Notes: generated by a model not told the origin, from the letters alone. A DNA stretch of 64,000 nucleotides from Garcia nutans (GCA_947685225.1 CANTUV010000033.1:57947001-58011000), one strand, 5' to 3'. Counted from the first letter of the stretch, positions 25,078 through 35,384 are shown. Numbers and translations are program-made.

Positions 25078-25742
25078 TTAGAGAACTCTTCTGCCATGTC
25101 TTCTTTTCCCTTTGCCAAGCTCCAAAACTGGCGAGCAGGGCCTAATCCTCTGAACCCATTGTTGCACATCCTCTCTCCTAAACTTCAAACCCATCAAAGC
25201 ACCAGCAAAGCAAAGCCCCAAAATCCAATTTTAACTCTTCTCTTATATGCTTGACTTGAAACCGTCACAAGTAAGCAGCTCAGTGCTAAAACACCACACA
25301 ACACCTCACTCTCTAGCTCTCTTCCAAACAGCAACAACCCTAGTCCACAAACTACTAAAACCCCTAAAAACCACAAATTTGTCTTCCTTTTTCTTCTCCA
25401 TCCATCAGAATTTCCATCACTAAAAACTTTCCAAGACCCTAAACCTCCATCGCCACCACCAAATTCCGCAAGAACCAAATTCAATGGTTCTGGTAAAATC
25501 TTTAGATTTGATGCCGCAAAGGATACTAATTTGGGCAAAATTTTCCTTAATGTTTGAGATCCTGATCCCCTTCTCTTTCTTGCAAAAACAATTGGTTTTC
25601 GGATCTGGGTTTGACGCGGAAGCGAACGTGAAGAGTGAAAAGGAGACATTGTTGAGAAATCTGTTGATCGAGGGCAAGGGATCAATAAAGGAGAGTATTT
25701 TGAAATGAAAATTTGGGATTTGAATTGAAAGGTCTTTAGCAT
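25078..25742 (-). CDS. Unknown membrane protein, possibly plastid-targeted, with a 1-nt frameshift near its C-terminus
   Basis: I cannot name this protein. The ATG at 25742 opens a single-exon frame. Its N-terminus is rich in Ser, Arg and Lys with few acidic residues (SRSLPRQTQIRKPIVFARKRR), like a chloroplast transit peptide, followed by two hydrophobic segments (LWFLGVLVVCGLGLLLF and LCGVLALSCLLVTV). The frame ends at 25194 with an abrupt FWGFALLVL. One base out of phase, just after RRVK (near 25234), the sequence continues NWILGLCFAGALMGLKFRRE, then QQWVQRIRPCSP and a basic tail to a TAA at 25078-25080. That text looks far more protein-like and supplies a third hydrophobic segment, so I place a 1-nt deletion at about 25233. 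It could be a real lesion or an assembly error. Confidence 0.6.
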
Positions 25743-26600
25743 TGTGTCTGTATTATGTGGAATACAACTGAAAAGAAGAAGAAGAAGGGGTGGTGGTAAA
25801 GACCGTTACAAATAGTGGTTCTATTTGTTTTTTGAATTTCCAAACCGGCTTGGTGCGAGCAATTGATTTAGGATTTATCTTAATCTTTTTACTTGAAAAT
25901 CAATTTGAATAACCAACAATAAATGGGGTCGCAATTGGTAAAAGCTATTGAATTTTCTTTCTTTCTTTTTTTCCATACAAAGTGAACTTAGTGGGGTTGG
26001 CTTCCCCCGCATTATCTCTTGTTGACTCACGCAAAACTCATTTTTGAGGCTGAAGTTTTTTTAAGTATGAAATTAAAAGATATAAACAATTTCACTATTG
26101 AATAATTTGGCTTGAGATGAAATGGATGGGGAGATCATTTATGGTATGAGAATGAGGAAAAAATATAGTCATGGTTGTGTTGGCTTCATTCTGTCCAGTG
26201 TCCACTTCCCACATCATTACTCGCAAAGACAAGAGAAAACAAAAGGCAACAAACCCTCTTAATGACACAACCATTTTCAGCCAAGTATTTCTGCCACGGC
26301 CTGAGCTTAAATTTTTTTTTATGACAACCACTTTCAGCCAAGTATTTGTTCCACTGCCTGAGCTTGAAATTGTTTATCCAAACAAAAAAAAAATACAAAA
26401 ACCTTTTCTTCTTTTTCAATTTGGTGCATAGTTGAAGAAGAATGAAGTAAAAGTTTGTTTCTCCACCTACTCGTAGACATGATAAGAGCAGTAATAGTAA
26501 GGAAGGAAGGAGAAGTGTTGATAGAGGAGGAAATGGAAATGGTGGTTCAGTAGCAGGATGCAAGCAAAATAAATGTATTATTTTTCCATCCTGAGTGAAT
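25743..26600. other. Intergenic region with a 57-bp tandem repeat
   Basis: Two copies of a CAACCAxTTTCAGCCAAGTATTT…GCCTGAGCTTxAAATT unit lie at about 26268-26313 and 26325-26371. A GAA-rich run lies near 25774-25790. No gene is seen; the last part should hold the former promoter of the NPH3-like pseudogene. Confidence 0.5.
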
Positions 26601-29579
26601 ATGGTTGCTGAAGCTATAGAAAGAATAAATCAGAATAGGTACCAATCTCTCTCTATATTTATTTTAGAATTTTACAAATAATAAGGTTTGGTTGTGTAAT
26701 TAATTATGATTAATATGCAGGATTGTTCACACAAAAGTTGCAAGTGATTTGATCATACAAATTGGGGATTCAATCTTTCATCTTCATAAGGTAATATGTT
26801 TTCTATTACTAACCATAAATGAAAATGGAAACCTGTGGATTTCATCCTTTTTTTAATGGTTTGGCCACTGTTCCATCAATTTTCAATTTTGTCTGCACTG
26901 CACCAGCCTTTGTATGTGGCTCAAATCATAGTCAGAAAACAGCATTTGGAGAAGAGCATGAGTCAAAGAAGGAAAACTTCAAACGATGTTTCAAATTCCA
27001 CAAAAAATGAAACAATAAAAGATTCAAGCACAAAACCCTATTCTCCTGCATCGTTATTGATAACGGTGATCTTGTTTTGCCTGTGTCTCAGATTTTCTTT
27101 TACAAAGTTCAAAAATTTTCTGCCCATTCTCCCTCGCTCTCCCTCATCAACAGCCATCTCCGATCCGAACCCGTTTGCCATCTCGTCTTCCAGCTTCTGC
27201 AATTGCAAGCCTACCGGAAGTTGCAGAGACAGGATTACAGTCCACTGACTATTTTCCAGAACGAATGTGTAGAAGCCGTTTCTTATAGGGCGATCCACGG
27301 GCCTTTTTCCACGTAAGCAAATTCAACAGTACCAGCATACAAATCCCACATAATCAACTGTCATGTCAGCAACGTGGATCATTTATTTTCTGCCACGCTA
27401 AAGCCTTTTCCAACGTCATTCGACTCACTTGACCAATAGGAGTGTCATGTCATAAACTGTTGCCACGTCATCAACATTCGTCTTGTCATATCATTATTAC
27501 ATGTCATTCGTTTTCCATGTCATCCGATATATTACACATCATCATCCACCACAGCAAAAAAAAAGCCAAAAGAAAATACCGTGCAACGCCATCCTTCTTG
27601 TCATGTAATCCAAAGGCACTTGAGCAGCAGCAGCAGCCATATCATCATCTGTAGCTACCCATCGTGCACCATGTAACCAACATGTTAGCACGTCATCCTC
27701 CTGTTGCCTCGTCATTCTGCGACACGTCAGCATAGTAGCTTTTAGCTTTTTAAATGAACCGATGAAGGCGAACAGCTTCAAAAAGACAAAGAAGAAGACC
27801 CAATTTCGCTTTCATGTTTGTATGGGAAAGTCAGGACAACGAGTTCCCAGTGTGCTTGTGTGTTATTTCTTCAAAAAAAAAATCTCTCTGTTTTCTGGCT
27901 TTAATTTCTGGTATGAGTATAAATTGATGATGATTATTAGAGTATGAATTGATTTTATTTTGGGATTGGCAGGTTGCAATGGTATCAAGAAGTGAATATT
28001 TGAACAGATTAGTATTCCAAAGAATAAGCATTGGAGTCAACAACAGTAATGTATCTAAGTTTCACATATAAGATTTTCCAGGTGGACCTGAAATCTTTGA
28101 GTTAGTTGTCAAGTTCTGTTATGGAATGAAAATTGATCTCACTGCCACCACCATTGCCGCACTATACTCTGCTGCACATTTTTTAGAAATGACTGGTGAT
28201 CTTGAACAAGGAAATCTCATTTCCAAGACTGAAACTTTCCTAACGTTTATACTCTTCACTTCATGGGAAGACATTTTTCAAATTTTAAAAGGCTGTGAAA
28301 CCATTTCTTCTTCAATTCCTAAGGAATTAAAAATCTTGAAACGATGCTCAGAAGCCATTGCTTTTAAGGCTTCTCTTGACCCTAAAACATTTACTTCTGA
28401 TGATGATGGTCAAGCATTTTTCTTTGATAATGATCAACCCAACAATGGATCCGCACCTGAGAATTGGTGGTTTGAAGATGTTTCCTTTATTCGAATTGAT
28501 CATTTTTTTTGAAGTTGTTGGATCTATGAAAAGAAAAGGGATTAAATCAGAACTTGTTGGATCGTGCATAGCTTACTGGACAGCAAAGTGGATTTCTCAA
28601 ATTCCTTTTGGAAAACACAATTTGCCAATACATTTAAAACATCAATTACTTAGAGTTACTGCAGAAAGTTTGATTAAGGTACTTCCTGAGGAGAAAAACT
28701 CAGTTTCCTGCAATATTTTACTTCACCTTCTCAAGTTAGGGATAATGGTGAAAATTAATTTTGAACTATCCAATAAGCTTGAACAAAGAATAGCTCTTAT
28801 GCTGGAGCAATGTTCTGCTTCAGATCTCTTAGTCAGGAATTATGACAGCACTGATACCGTTCATGATGTCAGAATTGTTGCCAGAATTATGGAATCATAT
28901 GTTTCTTCTATTTTGAGTAAGCCAGCAGCACGGAATTTAGTTGTTGGAAGGTTGGTTGATGACTATCTTGCAATGGTTGCCAAGGATGAGAAGCTTTCGG
29001 TTAATCAGTTCCAATTGCTAGCAGAAACATTACCAAAAGATGCACGAAATTGCAATGACAATCTCTATAGAGCCATAGACATTTATCTCAAAGTATGTAA
29101 GAAAATGTGAACTTATATATATATTCTTCGTCAATTGTATCTCATTAATCTAGGCTATTACTAACTATGTTTGATCAATTCTGCAGGCACATCCCAATCT
29201 AACAGAAGAGGAAAGAACAAGTGTATGTAGAGCTATGGACTATCATAAACTATCACAAGAAGCTCGCCAACATGCGATGAAGAATGATAGATTGCCCTTG
29301 TATATTTCGAAGAATGATAGATTGCCCTTGTATATTTCGATGCGACTTATCCTTCTTGAATAAGTAAATATGACAAAGTCAATGACTGCAACTGGATCCA
29401 ATTTCCGAAGAACAAGGACTAAATCAAGAGTCAGTAAAGGTTTCGATAAGGGATGTATAACATCTCAAAAGGAGATAAAGATGATGAAGAAAGAGGTTGA
29501 GAACATGAAAGTGCAATTAAATGCATTGCAGAAGTGTAAAATGCACCTTCAGAGACAAGTAAAGGGATGCATTATCTAG
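26601..29579 (+). pseudogene. NPH3/RPT2-type BTB protein (At3g49900-like) pseudogene
   Basis: Exons are recognisable at 26601-26638, 26721-26790, 27973-29092 and 29187-29579. They encode a BTB segment (KVASDLIIQIGDSIFHLHK, then VAMVSRSEYLNRLVFQRI), the NPH3 domain (ENWWFEDVSFIRIDHF…LPKDARNCNDNLYRAIDIYLK, then AHPNLTEEERTSVCRAMDY) and a C-terminal coiled coil. NPH3-family proteins are CUL3 adaptors or phototropin partners at the plasma membrane. Four lesions disable it: an in-frame TAA at 28069-28071 just before the FPGGPE motif; an extra T in the T8 run at 28503-28510, which shifts the frame; an exact 30-bp tandem duplication (29281-29310 and 29311-29340); and an in-frame TAA at 29361-29363 inside LLE-VNM. 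The third intron (26791-27972) is swollen by unrelated sequence. This is clear decay rather than sequencing noise. Confidence 0.9.
26820..27760. repeat. Foreign insertion in NPH3 intron with dispersed TGTCA/ACGTCA words
   Basis: The intron holds a moderately GC-rich block (26.83-27.32 kb) with open frames on both strands that I do not recognise. It is followed by about 430 bases in which words such as ATGTCAT, ACGTCAT and TTGTCAT recur irregularly more than ten times (27362-27735). It looks like a transposon or captured sequence, but no terminal repeats were found. Confidence 0.45.
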
Positions 29580-30023
29580 AAGTAGGATCTCGGTAATTCG
29601 AAAACTTTGTATCATAGAATTGTTGATACTGTTTTATTTGAAAGTACTTAAAAATTAAATTGTTGCTGATTTGGTTAAAGTTATAATAAAATATGCCTCT
29701 GTTCATTTTATGCTTCACAAGAAGATCATATGTTTCTGCACATTATATTCCCAGCAGTTTCTGTACTTGCAAGGAAATTATTTTCTTTGCACACTAAATG
29801 CAACAAAATACTTGATAATCTATTTACAAGTTCTTATTCCAATTATAAGAATGATTTCCATTTTTAGAATTACCTCATTATTCATTGGCGCATAAAGAGT
29901 TCAGTAATTTAACATCAGTGCATATTTTCTTTAGTTATTATGAATACATTTAGCTTGTTTCATGTCAGAAAACCTAAATGGTAATAACTAAATGTTAATA
30001 TAGATATTCTTTATTAAATCACG
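29580..30023. other. Intergenic AT-rich stretch
   Basis: Nothing recognisable is present. It separates the NPH3 pseudogene from the left LTR at 30024. Confidence 0.4.
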
Positions 30024-30412
30024 TGTTACATCTGGTGGAAAGAAGAGGGGCAAAATGAATTAGCCTTTTGCATGAGTTGTGCAGGGATTTGGGTAGTTAT
30101 AAGTAGGACAAATGAGTGAATAACAAATAGGCAGAGTGAATGGCGCAGGAAGGATGATATACGGATTGAGAGAGTGATTTTGTGGCTGAGGTCACCTTTT
30201 TGTTATTAGCTAATCTGCTATATATAGGCTGTAAATATATTATGAAGACATCTATGAATGAATATCATCATTTCCTACTCTCTCTAATTCTTCCTCTATT
30301 TCTCTTCCTTCTTCCTAATTTTTGTCCTCTTTTCCTCTTATCCTTCTCTGTTTCTCTCTTTTCTTCTCTATATCTTCCTCCTTTCTATATCTCTAATTGT
30401 TTGGTTGTTACA
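30024..30412 (+). repeat. Left LTR
   Basis: 389 bases, TGTTACA…GTTGTTACA. It has a TATA-like CTATATATAGG at about 30218-30228 and a CT-rich end. It is roughly 90% identical by eye to the right LTR, with scattered substitutions and a short CTCTT expansion in the right copy. Confidence 0.9.
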
Positions 30413-30522
30413 AATTGGTATCTGAGCCCCCCTTTCCTCAGCCATTTTCTTATGAACCGTGAGCAAACAATTAAAAAAAAACTCAGAAATCACAGGTAGG
30501 AGAAGGAACAACAGTTGATGAA

Positions 30523-31762
30523 ATGTATACAGAGGAGTTAGATTGGCTTACCTCTCTTGAGACTGAAGTTCATCTTCGGTTGGATGCCATCCAGAAAGAG
30601 CAGCAATCCTCTCGTGCCGAACACCGGAGAGCATTTTACCAGTTGCATGCCGAACAAATCAAAATGGGTATTCAACTCAATCAGATGATGCAGCTGCTCT
30701 TGAACTTGCAAGACAAAGGGAAAGAAACCGTTATTGAGGAGCCTACTGCCACTACCAAAGGGCTATTACCAAACCCAAATCTCAGGGTACTAGAGAATGA
30801 AGGAGCCTTCGCAGGTGTGAGGATGGAGGAAACATAGCCTCTCTCTTTTTTGCCATCTTCAAGGTGATGGCGGTGGTCGAGGGTATTCCGACCAATTGTT
30901 ACCGAAGATGGACTTACCCATTTTCGAAGGAAAGGAAACATACAATCTATTGAGTTTGGTAGGCAGACTGAAGGAAGAGATCGAAGCTTCTGGGAAGAAT
31001 TTTTGAGCCACCCAAAACTCTTTCCGAGCCACCCACTTACCATTTCAAAAAAATTTCCATAACCCACCAAACCCGAAACCCATCTGTTTCCACCCACCAA
31101 AATCGCAACCTAACTCCAACAAAAATCCCAGTAGATACCGAAAACACGCAATCCAAAACCACCGAAATCATTACCGACTCACAACCCAGCTCCAAAAACC
31201 TCAAACTCTTGCTTCCCTAATGTCAACCCAGAAGATGAATTAGAAGAGGAAGATGAAGGAGACCCAGAAGAAGAGTGGTGGGATATAGAAGTAAACTCAG
31301 GGCTTTCGGAAACATATTACATGCCGAGTTTTTTTGCCGGAGTGAAACAGGGGATCAGAGAGTTGGTAACTGATCAAACAAGGATGCAGAAACAATTGGT
31401 TTTGGAGGCTTCTCACAGAAACTTGCGCTCCCAAAATGCACCGTTCATTAAGGCAGCCAACACCCAAACGCAGGCCCAAAACTATAAACCTGTGACCCAA
31501 ACAGTTAGCCCATCATCCATCAAAAACCAACTGCTCTTACCTTCCAAAATTTCAAGACTACACCCAGAAATCTCGAACTTCTACCAATAATAATTGGAAG
31601 GAATACAACTCTTCCAAATCTTGTTTTCGTAATGGACGGCGGTATGTACCAAGCCATCGTTGTGCGACGAAGCATATTATGAAGTTGCAAGGGATTAAAG
31701 AAATTGAAGAAGACACTTAAATTGATGGATGGCAAGAGGTTGATGGACCTGAAGAAAATGAA
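30523..31762 (+). pseudogene. Decayed gag-like region of the LTR element
   Basis: A 104-codon ORF (30523-30837) has a coiled-coil-like start (ETEVHLRLDAIQKEQQSSR). Downstream text in changing frames includes LPIFEGKETYNLLSLV (near 30910-30960), a basic/acidic linker, and CFRNGRRYVPSHRC (near 31620-31665), a degenerate gag zinc knuckle. Several frame changes and stops separate these, so no complete gag can be made. Confidence 0.65.
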
Positions 31763-33343
31763 TTGATGGAGAAAGCCAGGTTGTCCTTGCAGTCACTTGA
31801 TGAAAGCCAAGCTGACAACACTCTTAGACTCAAAAGACAGAGTATCAAAGTGCTTTCCCAACTCTTGAGAAAGGCTAAACAAAAGAACCTTGCTCTTCCC
31901 AATGTCAAACAGGCAGGATTTGAAGGAATATATGAGGGTGCCACTGTTTTGGAGGCAAGAGCACGATTCTATGGAAAGCCAATTGCAACACTGGATTTTG
32001 CCTCTCTTTATCCTTCAATAATGATGGCATATAATCTATGTTACTGCACTCTGGTGACTACTGAAAATGCTTGCAAGCTCAACCTCCCACCTGAATGTGT
32101 CAACAAAACTCTATCTAGTAAAACAGTTGTCAAATCAATTTTGCAAAAGGGTATTCTTCCTGGAATTCTTGAGGAACCATTAGCTGCTCAAAGAAGAGCA
32201 AAAGCAGATTTGAAGGAAGCCAAGGATCCATTTAAGAAGTTTGTTCTAGATGGTCGACAATGGGCCCTGAAGATAAATGCAAATTCTGTTTATGGGTTTA
32301 CAGGATCTACAGTTGGCCAATTGCCATGTTTAGAGATTGTTGTTCTAAATGGTGATGGAGAAGAGGAAAGTACACTTGAAAATATTCAAATTTTGAGCCA
32401 GAAATACAAACTAGTCTTCTTTGTTGAAATGATTGGGCAGAACATTGTGGTTCAATCTCTTATCAATGCTATTTCCAGAGGAAGGACTGCCCCAATGTAT
32501 CTTTTCCAAGGTTTCCGTGGGACAGGAAAAACATCAACTGATCCTGATAATGTGCCTCGTATTGTGCAATCAAGATGTCAAGAGTACTTATTTTACAAAA
32601 TTAAAGATGGAGATATTGTTGCAAGGTTGAGGAAAATTCCTGCTGAAGAAAAGATGGATGTTGAATTGGATGCATTGGATTTGATTGCTACGAATGAAGA
32701 TGGTTCACTTCGAGATATAGAAACAATGTTAGATCAGTTGAGTTTGTTGGGGAAGAGGATAACTACATCTGTTGTGAAGGAGCTTGTGGGTGTTTTTTCA
32801 GATGATAAATTATTGAAACTTTTGGAGTTATTAATGTCTTCAGACACAACTGAAACAGTGAAAAGGACCAGAAACTTGATGGACTCTGGTGTTGATCTGA
32901 TGGTTTTGATGTCTCAATTGGCAAGCCTCATTATGAACATCATTGCTGGAACTTACAATATTGTTGATTCCAAATACATCATTTCAGTCTTAGATGGGAG
33001 AAGCTTTAATGAAGCAGAACTGGAGAGGTTAAAGCATGCTTTGAAGCTTCTTTTGGAGGTTGTTAAACATCTAAGGGTTTCAAGTGACCGCTCAACATGG
33101 TTTATAACTACTCTTTTACAACTTGGTTTGGTCCCTTTACCAGATCTGACAGAGTTAAATAAGAATGAATGCAGAGTGAGGAGGATCCTTCAAGTCCTTC
33201 TAGAGAAGTTACCATTCACAAACAGAAGTCAGGTATTCAGTATCTATCTTGTAGATCGAGTTCACTTGCTTCCCTATGTGAAGCAACAAATGGAAATTCT
33301 AGCCATCAAGGAGAAATGGGATTTAATTCTAGGTCCCTCCTAG
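31763..33343 (+). CDS. Chimeric captured ORF: gag tail + DNA polymerase delta catalytic fragment + STICHEL-like AAA+ fragment
   Basis: This is an open frame of 526 codons. Residues 1-25 are the end of gag. Residues about 26-192 match the DNA polymerase delta catalytic subunit (POLD1), with motif A (LDFASLYPSIMMAYN, residues 77-91) and motif B (KINANSVYGFTG, 170-181); motif C is missing, so it cannot be a working polymerase. Residues about 195-464 match STICHEL/DnaX-like proteins: SQKYK, IGQNIVVQSL, Walker A FQGFRGTGKTS (248-258), then an abrupt jump to DPDNVPRIVQSRCQ (260-273), which removes Walker B and sensor 1, then LRKIPAEEKMDVELDAL and the following helical domain. After about residue 465 the frame no longer matches; the +1 frame (SREVTIHKQKSGIQYLS and onward, 33169-33399) does. 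All pieces are exon-only and in sense orientation, which points to RNA-mediated capture. Whether the ORF is translated is unknown. Confidence 0.85.
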   Translation: MMEKARLSLQSLDESQADNTLRLKRQSIKVLSQLLRKAKQKNLALPNVKQAGFEGIYEGATVLEARARFYGKPIATLDFASLYPSIMMAYNLCYCTLVTTENACKLNLPPECVNKTLSSKTVVKSILQKGILPGILEEPLAAQRRAKADLKEAKDPFKKFVLDGRQWALKINANSVYGFTGSTVGQLPCLEIVVLNGDGEEESTLENIQILSQKYKLVFFVEMIGQNIVVQSLINAISRGRTAPMYLFQGFRGTGKTSTDPDNVPRIVQSRCQEYLFYKIKDGDIVARLRKIPAEEKMDVELDALDLIATNEDGSLRDIETMLDQLSLLGKRITTSVVKELVGVFSDDKLLKLLELLMSSDTTETVKRTRNLMDSGVDLMVLMSQLASLIMNIIAGTYNIVDSKYIISVLDGRSFNEAELERLKHALKLLLEVVKHLRVSSDRSTWFITTLLQLGLVPLPDLTELNKNECRVRRILQVLLEKLPFTNRSQVFSIYLVDRVHLLPYVKQQMEILAIKEKWDLILGPS

Positions 33344-33344
33344 C

Positions 33345-33595
33345 CAATCAATGGATTGTTGTAACTCAACTGTTTCACAGTATGACGAACTTCCAGTAAG
33401 ATGATCAAGAGATTAGACTTGAAAAATTTCTCAATTCCAGACTCATTCGACGAAACAGTGAACATATTCAACAGGTGTTGCTAAAATGGCTTCACCTATT
33501 CGTCTTGGATGTAACTTGGGCAGACCGAAATTTCATTCAGAAGCAATTCCCTTATTAGATGCATTCTTGGGGACAAGAATGGTTTTGAGGGGAAG
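33345..33595 (+). pseudogene. Chromodomain-like end of retrotransposon polyprotein
   Basis: Text reading LEKFLNSRLIRRNSEHIQQVL, then KWLHLFVLDVTWADRNFIQKQFP resembles the C-terminal chromodomain of plant Gypsy integrases, where an RLxRRxxxxxxQVLxxWxxxxxxxATWED pattern is usual. It abuts the polypurine tract and right LTR. This marks the host element as Gypsy type even though the rest of pol is gone. Confidence 0.7.
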
Positions 33596-33599
33596 GAAT

Positions 33600-34000
33600 T
33601 GTTACATATGGTGGAAAGAAGAGGGGAAAAGGGTGAATTAGCCTTTTGCATGATTTGTGCAAGGATTTGGGTAGTTATGAGTAGGACAAATGAGAGAATA
33701 ACAAATAGGCAAAGAGAATGACGCAGAAAGGATGATGTACGGATTAAGAGAGTGATTTTATGGTTGAGGTCACCTTTTTGTTATTAGCTAATCTGCTATT
33801 TATAGGCTGTAAATATACTATGAAGGCATCTATGAATGAATATCAGCATTTCCTACTCTCTTTAATTCTTCCTCTATTTCTCTTCTCTTCTCTTCCTTTT
33901 TCCTAATTTCTGTCCTCTTTTCCTCTGATCCTTCTCTGTTTCTCTCTTTTCTTCTCTATATCTCCCTCCTTTCTATATCTCTAACTGTTTGGTTGTTACA
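33600..34000 (+). repeat. Right LTR
   Basis: 401 bases, TGTTACATATGG…GTTGTTACA, collinear with the left LTR. The TATA-like CTATTTATAGG lies at about 33797-33807. It is followed by TCACT, matching TCACG before the left LTR in four of five bases. Confidence 0.9.
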
Positions 34001-34279
34001 TCACTCCATCAATACAGAAACGTCAGCATTAACTAAATTACAGTTTGTTGTTATGCCTGTTAACAACAAATTCTATAGTTGTCTCGGCAGGAGATGTGGA
34101 AGTGCACTATACAAAATAGGCTCATATCATATGGTAACTGCAGAAAGAAAGACAAGAATATGACAGCTAAGAGGAAATAGCAGACCTCAATGTGAGATAT
34201 AAATTGAAGACGAGTCTTGTTCCTTTCATGTGATATCCTCGCGTAAGTTCTTATTTTTGCTTTTGATTTGTCTTCAACA

Positions 34280-35384
34280 CAGGGTTTTTAATCGAGGAAT
34301 CGGTCGCAGAATCGAAATCGGTCACGGTGAAACGGAATCAGATTGAATCAGTATGAAACGGCTTGAATCAGCTACCGCCATCGTGAATGCAGTTGTAATC
34401 GCGGAATCAGACGAATCGAGTAACGAAATCGATGAAACGGAATGAATCAATCCAAAATAATTTTTTTAAAAAAATCTTATAATATTTAATTTAATAATAT
34501 GTGCAAAAATAATGATAATCATTTGAAACACAAATTTATGTCTTTAAACAATTAAACACTTAAATTAATTTTTACATAGTAATATATTATATAACTGAAA
34601 AATTAAAATAATAATACATTATTTACCAATATTAATAAAAGAAAATTATGTTATTGCAAAAAAGATAAATAAATATTCACTATACCTAGTATAATAGTTT
34701 TGTAAGTTTCATTTGGCAAGTTTAAGGTGCAGAAACTAATTTTTTAAATTTTTTTCATTAATTTTTAAGATTTTTATAATAATAAAACATAATGGACAAT
34801 TACGGAAGAAGACTCATCTTCCTCAACTACTTTTATCTCCTTTTAATTCTCTTTCTGTCTCTTCGTAAATCAATTTTTCATATGGATCTCTTTCAATATT
34901 TCAACTTCCATCAACACCGTTCCAAAGAGGGTTCTAATTCAGTTGGATTTTCTTCAAATGGAAAGATTTTTTTTTAGGTTTTGTTGTTCTTGTTCTTTTC
35001 TGTTTTTTATCCTCTTGGCCTTCAAGTAATAAATTTTGATTGTGGATTTTGTGAGATAGCAGAAGATTGAAAGTGGGTTTTTGATTTTTTTGATGGTTGA
35101 TGTCGCAGACAAGGATATTAAAGAATAGAGTGAGAAGAAAGGATTTTGGAAGCTGGGTGAGTTTTTAATCTCTGTCCGTTTCTATTCATCTTCATCCGTT
35201 ACTATTCATCAAATCGGAGAAGAAACGTTTGATTCACCAATTTGGCGATTTATCCAACCGTTTTGCTATGATTTTATGTTCCTGAGAAAGCACAGACACA
35301 TATCGGCAAAAATTGGATCGCCTAAACTAAATTCCGTTTTATATCGGCCGTTTCGATATGAAACGGCCGATTTTTAACACCTTG
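34280..35384. mobile_element. Non-autonomous hAT-type DNA transposon
   Basis: A perfect 8-bp target duplication CTTCAACA lies at 34272-34279 and 35385-35392. The termini are related inverted repeats: CAGGGTTTTTAATCG at the left and, read inward from the right, CAAGGTGTTAAAAATCGG. Both subterminal zones are packed with short words of the type GAATCGG, GAAACGG and AATCGG (34290-34445 and 35200-35375), as expected for transposase-binding sites. The 1.1-kb interior is AT-rich and encodes no transposase. Confidence 0.85.

Larger units (their letters stand above)
30024..34000 (+). mobile_element. Chimeric Ty3/Gypsy-like LTR retrotransposon carrying two captured host gene transcripts
   Basis: Two LTRs in direct orientation (30024-30412 and 33600-34000) both begin TGTTACA and end TTGGTTGTTACA. 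After the left LTR comes ATTGGTATCTGAGCC, close to the initiator-Met tRNA primer-binding site used by many plant elements. Before the right LTR is the purine tract GAGGGGAAGGAA. TCAC flanks both ends (TCACG left, TCACT right), suggesting a 5-bp target duplication with one change. The interior has gag-like text (30523-31760) with a degenerate zinc knuckle (near 31630-31680), then pieces of a DNA polymerase delta gene and a STICHEL-like gene without introns (31.84-33.35 kb). A chromodomain-like polyprotein end (LEKFLNSRLIRRNSEHIQQVL, 33.42-33.59 kb) closes it. Protease, reverse transcriptase, RNase H and integrase core are absent, so it could move only with help from another element. Confidence 0.9.

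Noticed and set aside
26835..27248. 137-codon plus-strand ORF in the NPH3 intron
   Set aside because: No recognisable family, overlapping open frames on the other strand, and a location in inserted sequence; kept only as part of the unknown insert.
27442..27740. CRISPR-like or satellite array
   Set aside because: The TGTCA words are irregularly spaced with no constant repeat or spacer length, and this is plant nuclear DNA.
30182..30499. 105-codon ORF with hydrophobic start
   Set aside because: It is read through the LTR and its CT-rich end, so it is not a gene.
31838..32340. A genuine DNA polymerase delta gene
   Set aside because: Only about 167 codons are present, intronless, without motif C, and enclosed by LTRs: a captured fragment.
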